DNA of 64,000 nucleotides from Acidobacteriota bacterium (lineage in GTDB: Bacteria; Acidobacteriota; Terriglobia; Acidiferrales; UBA7541): the NCBI GenBank assembly GCA_013289955.1, contig JABCYZ010000025.1, forward strand, positions 1 to 64,000, in the 5' to 3' direction. Position 1 is the stretch's first letter; every line of letters begins with the position of its first letter. The notes below the pieces were generated by a model that ran no database searches, was not told the origin of the DNA, and was given only the letters and a program-made list of their open reading frames with translations. Made by a program: the position numbers and the translations under genes. Below are positions 45,308 to 52,456 of the stretch, one piece after another.

Positions 45308-46593
45308 TGGCCCCCATCACGGATGAAAATGGCTGGCTGCGCCTGGTCCTGGAGTGCTTCCGCCGGGAAGCTGGCTCCGAAGCTCCCCTTCCCGATTCCT
45401 CGCTGGACCTTATCGAAACCGGCGCGCTGGACTCCATGGGCTGGGTCAGCTTTCTGCGGGCGCTGGAATCCGCCAGCGGCGTCAGCGATTTGGGGGCATT
45501 GCTCAGGGAGCAAACTCCGTCTTTGGAGAACACGTTTCTGGCCTTAAAAAACGCTCGATCCGGAAGCCCCTCTTCCGGGGCTGGTCCTTCCTCCAAACAC
45601 CAGCCCTTAACGCAATCCTCGGCCATTATTGCAAGCTCGGGCGCGGCCCTCGGCTCCCGCAAAATCCCTTCCGAGGAGGTTGACCGGGCCTTCGGCATGC
45701 CCGCCGGTAAACTTCGCCTTCGTGCCGGCATCGAATCGCTTGCTTATGCAGCGGAGGACGAAAATGAACTCACGCTCGGCGCGCGTGCCGCACAGCGGGC
45801 GCTTCGCGCTGCCGCTTGCGGCCCTCAAGAACTCGATTGGATTATCGCCACCACGGAAACCCATCGCAGTTACCCTTCGCTCGCCGCGCAGCTTCACTCT
45901 CAACTGCTCGCTCGCGAAACCTGCGGCGCCCTGGATGTCGGCGGCGCTTGTCTCGGTTTTGTGAATGCGCTCGCCGTCGCTCAAGGACTTATCGCGTCGG
46001 GACACGCCCGCACCATCGCCATAATCACCTCCGACGTCCATAGCCGCACTTTCAAGCCTGGCCGCGTGGCTGGAGAATTCGGCGGCTTGTTCGGCGATGG
46101 CGCCAGCGCATTTCTCTTGCGCGCAAAAAACGGCACCCGGCCACGGCCAGCGTACGGCCTCGGTGAATTTTTCTTTGGCTGTGCAGGGCAATACGCAGGG
46201 GCGATCCGCGTGGCGGACGCCCCCAACGGAAACATCGATGCGCACTTTGATGGAGAAGCTCTCTCGCGAGCGGCCATTACGAGGTTGGAAAAAGTGGTAG
46301 GAGACATCGAACTGCGCAGTGGCATCGCCCGGTCTTCGCTTCAAGGCTTGGCCACTCACCAGCCCAATCCGCGTCTTGTCACCCTGCTCGCGAAGCAGTG
46401 CGGTCTTCCGCTCGAGAAATTTCCAGTCGTCGCTCGCCACTTCGGCAACCTCGGCTCTTCCACTTGCGGAGTCGCCCTTGACGCGATTCTCGAGTCGGCG
46501 TCGAGTCTGCCGGCAGATAAGTGGGGTGCCATATTCACGGCATCCCTGGGTCCAGGCCTTCTTTTCGGCGGTGGATGGCTTGTTCCCGCTTAG
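45307..46593 (+). CDS. Acyl carrier protein - ketoacyl synthase III fusion
   Basis: A 428-residue fusion. Residues about 1-85 resemble a carrier protein with the phosphopantetheine serine in SSLDLIETGALDSMGWVSFLRALE, close to DltC- or PCP-type LLDSMG. A Ser/Gly-rich linker follows. From about 100 it is a KAS III (FabH-like) domain with an intact triad by motif: Cys in LDVGGACLGFVNAL, His in LATHQPNPRLV and Asn in RHFGNLGSSTCGVAL. It should condense an acyl chain on a carrier protein. GAGGAG precedes the ATG, which overlaps the upstream stop. A KAS III in a DUF488 operon is unusual. Confidence 0.85.
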   Translation: MAPITDENGWLRLVLECFRREAGSEAPLPDSSLDLIETGALDSMGWVSFLRALESASGVSDLGALLREQTPSLENTFLALKNARSGSPSSGAGPSSKHQPLTQSSAIIASSGAALGSRKIPSEEVDRAFGMPAGKLRLRAGIESLAYAAEDENELTLGARAAQRALRAAACGPQELDWIIATTETHRSYPSLAAQLHSQLLARETCGALDVGGACLGFVNALAVAQGLIASGHARTIAIITSDVHSRTFKPGRVAGEFGGLFGDGASAFLLRAKNGTRPRPAYGLGEFFFGCAGQYAGAIRVADAPNGNIDAHFDGEALSRAAITRLEKVVGDIELRSGIARSSLQGLATHQPNPRLVTLLAKQCGLPLEKFPVVARHFGNLGSSTCGVALDAILESASSLPADKWGAIFTASLGPGLLFGGGWLVPA

Positions 46594-46622
46594 CTGCGCA
46601 CCGTGTTTCAAGGGTAGCGACC

Positions 46623-46639
46623 TGTAACGTTTTGTTACA
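46623..46639. promoter_or_regulatory. TGTAAC-N5-GTTACA palindrome
   Basis: A perfect inverted repeat with 6-bp arms and a 5-base spacer, about 30 bases after the KAS III stop and about 98 bases before the sigma54-like promoter. It has the form of a regulator binding site; the partner is unknown. Confidence 0.4.
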
Positions 46640-46720
46640 TTCCCTGGGCTCACTCCTCAAGCTAAATTCCAAACATGCTCATAAATTAAAGAAAATAAAC
46701 ATGTTAGTCGGATGCTTCGC

Positions 46721-46737
46721 TTGGCTGCCTTCGTGCA
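46721..46737 (+). promoter_or_regulatory. Sigma54-like promoter of pseudopilin operon
   Basis: TTGGCTGCCTTCGTGCA has TTGGC and GTGCA with the GG and GC pairs exactly 10 bases apart, as in the sigma54 consensus TTGGCACG-N4-TTGCA. The predicted start site is about 40 bases before the FimT-like ATG. Pilin genes often use sigma54 in other bacteria. Confidence 0.5.
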
Positions 46738-46786
46738 CATCTCTGGGCGACTAAGACGGGATTTATCCCGGGGCAGAGGTGTAGGA

Positions 46787-47440
46787 ATGCAGCGAAGAAG
46801 CAAGAGAGCGCAGCAAGGATTCTCACTGGTCGAGTTGGTTACCGTCGTCGGGATTACCTTTGTCCTGGCGAGTATGGCCGTCATGTCGACAAGAAGTTCG
46901 ACATACGCCTCACGGGCCAATGATGCCATGTTCCAAGTCATCTCCCAACTGCGGACCGCGCGCGAAATTGCAGTGACCAAGCGCCGCAACGTGCTGATCA
47001 CGTTTGGCGCCCCAAACCAGATCCAGATTGCGGTCCAGACGCTCCCGGGCGAGACGGCGCCGGCCGCCATGGCACCGGTTTTCCTGAACGACGGAGTGCC
47101 CGGTGGCTGCACTTTTTACGTTTATCCGGGACTGCCCGACACACCCATGGGATTCGGCAATTCGAGCGCACTTACCTTCGCTCCCGCGAGCGGCGGGACC
47201 TCAGGCCTTGCCATCATGTTCAGCACCTCAGGTAGCCTGGTCGGAACCACAGGCGGCTCCGGTTACAGCACAGTTGGGAATAACAATCCGGTCAACGCAT
47301 CGATCTTTACCGGCATTGCCGGCCAGCCCAATACCGCGCGCGCTGTCACTGTCATGGGAGCCACCGGGCGCGTCCGCTCGTATTCCTGGACTGCGGGAGC
47401 GACGGGCGGCACGGTCCTGAATTGGCAAGAAGAGCAGTAG
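46787..47440 (+). CDS. FimT/GspH-like minor pseudopilin
   Basis: A 217-residue prepilin. The leader MQRRSKRAQQG and processed end FSLVELVTVVGITFVLASMAVM have the PilD cleavage site (G/F) and Glu at +5. The region ANDAMFQVISQLRTAREIAVTKRRNVLITFG is typical of FimT/GspH. The C-terminal part is a Gly/Ser/Thr-rich globular domain. The ORF begins at 46712, but 46787 gives a normal leader. It heads the pseudopilin operon. Confidence 0.88.
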   Translation: MQRRSKRAQQGFSLVELVTVVGITFVLASMAVMSTRSSTYASRANDAMFQVISQLRTAREIAVTKRRNVLITFGAPNQIQIAVQTLPGETAPAAMAPVFLNDGVPGGCTFYVYPGLPDTPMGFGNSSALTFAPASGGTSGLAIMFSTSGSLVGTTGGSGYSTVGNNNPVNASIFTGIAGQPNTARAVTVMGATGRVRSYSWTAGATGGTVLNWQEEQ

Positions 47441-47455
47441 GAGAGAAGCCCATTT

Positions 47456-48007
47456 ATGAAAACACAGCGCAAACGTTCGCGACACCTGGCCGGCTTCACG
47501 CTTCTTGAAGCCATGATCTCAATCTTCGTACTGACCTTCGGCGTCTTATCGCTGGCCGCGGTCTACGCCCAAGGCATCTTTTTCGCCAGCCTCTCTCAAT
47601 ACGACTACGTAGCCGAGAAGAAGGCCGAACAGGCTGTGGAAGCTATCTTCACGGCCCGCGACATCAAGCAGCTGACCTGGGCTTCCATTCAAAACGTCAG
47701 TAACAACGGCGTTTTCCTCGATCCCCCGCAGCCCATCCTGGTTCCCGGCACGGACGGCCTCGTGGGGACGGTGACGGATCAGGGCTCCGCGGATGAAGTC
47801 ATCACCATCGGCCCCGGCCCTGACGGAATTCTCGGTACGGCCGACGACCAGGTCGTCGACCTGAATCCCTGGATGAAACGCACCATCGCGATTTCCGCTG
47901 TGACCGGCGAGACGAACCTTCGCATGATCACCGTCACCATCACCTATCAGGTTGGCAAGATGAGTCGCAACTACACGCTGATCAGCTACATCTCAGCGTT
48001 CGCCTAG
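47456..48007 (+). CDS. PilV/GspI-like minor pseudopilin
   Basis: A 183-residue prepilin with leader MKTQRKRSRHLAG and helix FTLLEAMISIFVLTFGVLSLAAVYAQG (Glu at +5). The helix continues as YDYVAEKKAEQAVEAIFTARD, the PilV/GspI style. It contains PGPDGILGTADDQVVDLNPWMKR, a D-rich loop that may bind calcium (inference). The stop is 8 bases before the next start. Confidence 0.88.
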   Translation: MKTQRKRSRHLAGFTLLEAMISIFVLTFGVLSLAAVYAQGIFFASLSQYDYVAEKKAEQAVEAIFTARDIKQLTWASIQNVSNNGVFLDPPQPILVPGTDGLVGTVTDQGSADEVITIGPGPDGILGTADDQVVDLNPWMKRTIAISAVTGETNLRMITVTITYQVGKMSRNYTLISYISAFA

Positions 48008-48014
48008 AGAGCTT

Positions 48015-49161
48015 ATGAGGACTTTGGACATGAAGAAACAATCTGGGTTCACGCTAGTCGAATTCTCAGTGGCCATGGCCATCACCTTGGTCTCCCTGCT
48101 GGCTACCGTCATGGCCTTGAATGGCCACGTATTCAAACCAGAACGTCACCCAGCGCGAAGATATGGCCGACAACATCCGCGCCGGCCTGAACCTTCTCGA
48201 GCAGGACGTCATTATGACCGGCATGGGCGTTCCAACTGGCGGCATTACGATCCCGAGTTTCACCGCCACGACGGCTTGCCCGGGCGGCACTTCCAATCTG
48301 GCTCGTCCGCTCCCGACCGGAACAGGTACCTTTCCTATCTGCAACACGACCTTGCCGGCCATCGAACCTGGCAATGCCCTGGGGCCCTTCATCACCGCCC
48401 CGGACGCCACCTCGAGCGTGAACACCGACATTCTTACGGTCGTCTACGCGGACAACACTTCCAGCTCCACTTCCACCATCATCGGCATGAACGCCCAGCC
48501 CATCAACGGCACAAGCTGCCCCCTTGGCACCATCTCGGCTACCGGGAATTCCGTTACCTTTGACTCCAGCTGCTTCAACCTCACGAGCCTCGCTGCAAGC
48601 GGCGTACAGATCAATCCCGGCGATCTGATCATGTTCAGCAATACGAATGGCAAGGCTCTTCAGCTGGTCACGAGCGTGTCCGGCCAAACGCTGGGTTTCG
48701 CTTCCGGCGACGCTTTCCATCTGAACGGGATCACCAGCGCCGTGGGCGGCACGATTAAACAGCTCCAGAATTCCACCGTCAATGGCACGACCGGCGTTGT
48801 CACCTATCTTGGCACTTATCCGCAAACATCGGCCACGCGCATTTGGATGGTTTCCTACTGGCTTGATAACGTGACCGACCCCATCCACATCCGCCTCGAT
48901 CGCGCAGTGAATTTCAACGCGCCGCAGCCGGTGGGAGAGACTCTCGAGAATCTGCAATTCACTTTCAATTTCAATGACGGCATCGCTGTGAACCAACTCA
49001 CCGTTCCCACGGGCTACTCCGAAAGCCAGATTCGCTCCGTGAATCTCTTTATGAGCACGCGCTCGACCAGCATGCTCGGCCAGACGAAACAGTACGCCCG
49101 TGAAAATTTCCAGACGCAGCTCAGCCTTCGCAGCATGGCCTACGTCAACCGGTATCAATAA
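48015..49161 (+). pseudogene. PilW-like pseudopilin gene with a one-base frameshift
   Basis: The gene begins in one frame (48015 or 48030: leader MKKQSG, then FTLVEFSVAMAITLVSLLATVMAL, Glu at +5) and continues in another from 48121 (ATYSNQNVTQREDMADNIRAGLNLLEQDVIMTG). Removing one A from TTGAATGG near 48120 joins the two into ...VMALMATYSNQNVTQRED..., the usual PilW layout. So either one extra base is present (mutation or sequencing error) or translation shifts. Frame one otherwise runs into unlike sequence up to 48563. Neighbouring pseudopilins are intact, so an error in the assembly is plausible. Confidence 0.8.
48121..49161 (+). CDS. PilW-like pseudopilin body, lacking its helix in this frame
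   Basis: The 346-residue ORF holds the PilW globular part (MADNIRAGLNLLEQDVIMTGMGVP...FNFNDGIAVNQLTVPTGYSESQIRSVNLFMSTRS). As read it lacks the leader and hydrophobic N-helix coded just upstream in a different frame, so it could not be assembled into a pilus unless the frames are joined. An in-frame TGA lies directly before the ATG at 48121. The stop overlaps the PilX-like start (TAATG). Confidence 0.75.
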   Translation: MATYSNQNVTQREDMADNIRAGLNLLEQDVIMTGMGVPTGGITIPSFTATTACPGGTSNLARPLPTGTGTFPICNTTLPAIEPGNALGPFITAPDATSSVNTDILTVVYADNTSSSTSTIIGMNAQPINGTSCPLGTISATGNSVTFDSSCFNLTSLAASGVQINPGDLIMFSNTNGKALQLVTSVSGQTLGFASGDAFHLNGITSAVGGTIKQLQNSTVNGTTGVVTYLGTYPQTSATRIWMVSYWLDNVTDPIHIRLDRAVNFNAPQPVGETLENLQFTFNFNDGIAVNQLTVPTGYSESQIRSVNLFMSTRSTSMLGQTKQYARENFQTQLSLRSMAYVNRYQ

Positions 49162-52100
49162 TGAGGAGCCTTATCATGAATGCCCCGAATAGACAGATGC
49201 GACGCGATTCCGGCATCGCCCTGCTTACCACCCTGTTGCTTATGCTTCTCATGTCCAGCCTGCTGGTTGGCTTCGTCCTGCTCATCAGTTCCGGACAGAA
49301 GCTGAGCGGCTACAACAACGACTACAGCAAGGCTTTTTATGCAGCCGAAGCCGGCATGGAGAAGTTGACGGCGGACATTGGCACGCTCTTCGACACGAAC
49401 TATTCGCCTACTGGCACCCAGATCAACGCCCTCACAACTACTCCTCCGGGTCTCGCCGGCATCAACTACGTCCAATACAACGGGGCCAGCGGCTACAATA
49501 TTTCTTTTCCGGCGGACTCCAACGGCAACCCTCTCGCCACCACCAATGTGATTGATTCGGGTGCGTATGAAGGTATGACGGCGCTCCAGACCCTCTACAC
49601 TCTCAATGTGACGGCACGCACGACCTCCGGCTCCGAGGTGAAGCTGCAGCGCACCACCCAGACCGTCGGCATCCCGATGTTCCAGTTCGGCGTCTTTTCC
49701 AGCACGGACCTCAGTTTCTTTCCGGGCCCATCCTTTAGTTTTGGCGGCCGCACCGCTACCAACGGCAACCTGTTCCTCGCTACGAGCGGCGGCCCTCTAT
49801 CCCTTACCGAGCCCGTCAGCGCCTATCTGAACGTTATCCGCACCAACCTTTCCAATGGCTTTCCCACCGCCAGCTCGTATAACGGCCCCGTCAACGTTTT
49901 CAACGGCAGCGGCACACGGCCCCTGGCTTTGACCGAGGGCAGCCTGGTAGGCACAATCGGGTCCGCCACTAACTCCAACTGGCCTACTATCTCTCTGGGC
50001 AGTGCCGACTATGCCGGCAACTTGCGGAATGGCGCCACCGGCGCGAACCAGCTGAATCTTGGCATTGTGCTGCTAGGGAACGGCACCACGCAGCCTGTCG
50101 ACATGATCCGCCGTCCCTTTGGCACCACGGAGAGCGCGTCCGTCACCAACCTGCGCTATTTCGCGCAAGCCAGTCTTCAGATTCTGTTGTCGGATAACCC
50201 GACCGACATTATGTCGCTCCCTTGCGTTGATACGGGCACGCAGCCGGTTAACCTGGCTCAACTTGCTTCTCCCGTTTCCACCTGGACGGGACTGGGAGGT
50301 AATCCAGCGGCTCTTTACACGAAAATGAACTCCAACAACACGGCGGGGTACAGCACGCTTCCCGTGCCGCTGGCAGCATCGGGAGCGGTAATGAGTGCCA
50401 CGGCTTACAGCCCGGGTGGTACCGCCACACTCAATGGAAACGGCTACTGGTTGCCGAATCCCGGCGGCACCGGCTTCACCACCGCATCCGGTCTGCCCGT
50501 CATAAAGGGCTACATCAAAATCGAAGTGCAGACTGCTTACGGCAATCCCTGCGGCACTTGGAAGGACGTGACGATCGAGGTCTTGGGCTACGGCTATGCA
50601 GGCCGCAATATCTTCCCTCAGGGGGGCCTCGTAGGGTCACAGTACGGCACTTCTGAACCACTGTTGCCGCCGCCAACGAGCCAAGTAGCGTCTCCCTACA
50701 GCGCAGGCTTCACCTGCCCGACAGACGTACATCCAAACGCGATCATCCGCCTGGAGCGTGTTCGTGATAACCCGTCTAACTATGGGACGCAAGGTCCATG
50801 CGGCATAACCATCACCGCCGGCAAAGTTACTGCTGCCCCGGCGAACCCCGCCGATTATTGGCCGAACGCCCTCTTTGACACTCGCGAGGGCAACTCACGC
50901 GACATCATCCCTGCCGGCAGTATTGGCGGCGGCGCTAATGTCATTAACTATTCGCAGATGGTTACCCTCGGCGGGGTCATGCAATACATCGAACTCGATG
51001 CCAAGAACCTGGCAGCTTATTTCGCCGGCACGGGCGTCTACACGGGCGGGTCTGGCCACCTGGCCTATGACGGCGTTACCGCCCCTAACGATTACACCGT
51101 ATACATCTCCGACCGCCGCGGCAACTATACAGCGTCCGCACTCACGAACGTCTGGCCTCCGCTCTCGCCGAGCGGTCATGAGACGGGCGAGTACGGCTGG
51201 AATGACTTCGTAAACCCCCTCAGCGCCTACGGGTGCCCCAACAATACCCAAGATACCGGAGAAGACCTCGACGGCTTGGGCACGACAGGTTTCTACAACT
51301 ATGGAGCGAACCCGACCTACATCATGGACGCTGGCGCAGTAACCACGGGTATGACCCTGGCCACTGTGAACACAACCCTGGGCTTCGGACAATACGGAAT
51401 GTTTGGTCTGGCCAGCCCCGGCAATCTTTACGGCGCAAGCACCACCGCCAATGCTATAACAGCCAATCCGAACTGCACGGTTACCGTGCCTTCCACCATC
51501 TGGCCTTGGGCTGAGGTTATCCACGCGAATGAAGCGCGCGAAAATCCCAACCCCTTCTTCCGCAGGGCCGTAAAAGTGGTGGACGGCAATCTCTTGAGTG
51601 CCCTTGGCACTTGCCCGGGAGGGGTTCCTTGCGGCTTAGCGATTGCCACGGAGAACCCGGCGTATATTCAGGGCGACTTCAACGCCAACGCCGCCGGCGA
51701 AGGTTTCGACGACGCCACAAACGTAGCGGTTTCTGTGAACGCCGACGCGTTGACGCTGCTCTCGAACAACTTCAACGACGTGAACAGCTTCGCCTTTCCC
51801 TACGTGACGTCGAACACCCAGCGCAATGCCGTAACCACTTATTTCCGGACCGCCGTGATGGCTGGCAAAGGAGTCTCTTTTCCGCAACCCACGACCTGCG
51901 GAACGGTGGCTTGCTACGCGGACTTCGGCACCGATGGCGGCGTCCACAACTTCCTGCGCTTTCTCGAGGACTGGGGTGCCAATGGCGGTCAGACCCTGTT
52001 CTACCGCGGCTCGATCATCAGCATGTATTACAACCGCCAGGCCGTCGGCACGTACAAGGACGGCCTATCCAACACCGTCTACCAACCGCCAACACGCGGC

Positions 52101-52211
52101 TACAACTTTGATACGGAGTTCCTGACTCCTTCTCTTTTGCCGCCGCGCACGCCGCTCTTCCGCGACGTGAACACCACGGGCTTTACGCAGCTTCTTCTGC
52201 CTAGTCAGTAG
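49161..52211 (+). CDS. Very large PilX-like minor pseudopilin
   Basis: A 1016-residue protein with a PilX N-terminal segment: leader ending in RRDSG, helix IALLTTLLLMLLMSSLLVGFVLLIS (no Glu at +5, as in PilX/GspK tip proteins) and NDYSKAFYAAEAGMEKLTADI. The remaining 900 residues are Gly/Asn/Thr/Pro-rich with few cysteines and no family I recognise. Usual PilX proteins are about 150-400 residues. The large domain could be an adhesin or replace PilY1 at the pilus tip (inference; no pilY1 is near). A terminator hairpin follows. Confidence 0.82.
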   Translation: MRSLIMNAPNRQMRRDSGIALLTTLLLMLLMSSLLVGFVLLISSGQKLSGYNNDYSKAFYAAEAGMEKLTADIGTLFDTNYSPTGTQINALTTTPPGLAGINYVQYNGASGYNISFPADSNGNPLATTNVIDSGAYEGMTALQTLYTLNVTARTTSGSEVKLQRTTQTVGIPMFQFGVFSSTDLSFFPGPSFSFGGRTATNGNLFLATSGGPLSLTEPVSAYLNVIRTNLSNGFPTASSYNGPVNVFNGSGTRPLALTEGSLVGTIGSATNSNWPTISLGSADYAGNLRNGATGANQLNLGIVLLGNGTTQPVDMIRRPFGTTESASVTNLRYFAQASLQILLSDNPTDIMSLPCVDTGTQPVNLAQLASPVSTWTGLGGNPAALYTKMNSNNTAGYSTLPVPLAASGAVMSATAYSPGGTATLNGNGYWLPNPGGTGFTTASGLPVIKGYIKIEVQTAYGNPCGTWKDVTIEVLGYGYAGRNIFPQGGLVGSQYGTSEPLLPPPTSQVASPYSAGFTCPTDVHPNAIIRLERVRDNPSNYGTQGPCGITITAGKVTAAPANPADYWPNALFDTREGNSRDIIPAGSIGGGANVINYSQMVTLGGVMQYIELDAKNLAAYFAGTGVYTGGSGHLAYDGVTAPNDYTVYISDRRGNYTASALTNVWPPLSPSGHETGEYGWNDFVNPLSAYGCPNNTQDTGEDLDGLGTTGFYNYGANPTYIMDAGAVTTGMTLATVNTTLGFGQYGMFGLASPGNLYGASTTANAITANPNCTVTVPSTIWPWAEVIHANEARENPNPFFRRAVKVVDGNLLSALGTCPGGVPCGLAIATENPAYIQGDFNANAAGEGFDDATNVAVSVNADALTLLSNNFNDVNSFAFPYVTSNTQRNAVTTYFRTAVMAGKGVSFPQPTTCGTVACYADFGTDGGVHNFLRFLEDWGANGGQTLFYRGSIISMYYNRQAVGTYKDGLSNTVYQPPTRGYNFDTEFLTPSLLPPRTPLFRDVNTTGFTQLLLPSQ

Positions 52212-52237
52212 AACGCAGCCCCACAGCTGCACCCTCG

Positions 52238-52267
52238 ACCGGCCCCGGCTACCCCTCCGGGGCCGGT
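52238..52267 (+). terminator. Hairpin terminator after pseudopilin operon
   Basis: ACCGGCCCCGG-CTACCCCT-CCGGGGCCGGT: an 11-bp perfect GC-rich stem with an 8-base loop, 27 bases after the PilX-like stop, followed by TGCATTTTGCAT. The T-rich tail is weak, but stem quality and position support termination. Confidence 0.75.
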
Positions 52268-52456
52268 TGCATTTTGCATGGGCCCATCCGTAGAGCGAAA
52301 TCTGAATAATTTCTTCCGTTTGGTAGCGGATCCCTCCGCGGTTAGCTCGTTTAACAGAGTCATGCGGATTATTTCAGAGTGTTCCAGGAGGAAACTCCGG
52401 CGCTATCGAGCGCTGCATTTACTTGCATTAACAACCTGTCTTAAGTATGGTTAATC

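Noticed and set aside
46594-46786. Possible c-di-GMP (GEMM) riboswitch before the pilin genes
   Set aside because: The conserved GEMM blocks (AAACC and GCAAAG-type) are not found. Only a sigma54-like element and small palindromes are seen.
52446-52451. TTGCAT-N17-TATGGT as promoter of the Oar-like receptor
   Set aside because: The -10 would lie 5 bases before the ATG, so transcripts would start inside the gene. Not credible without data.
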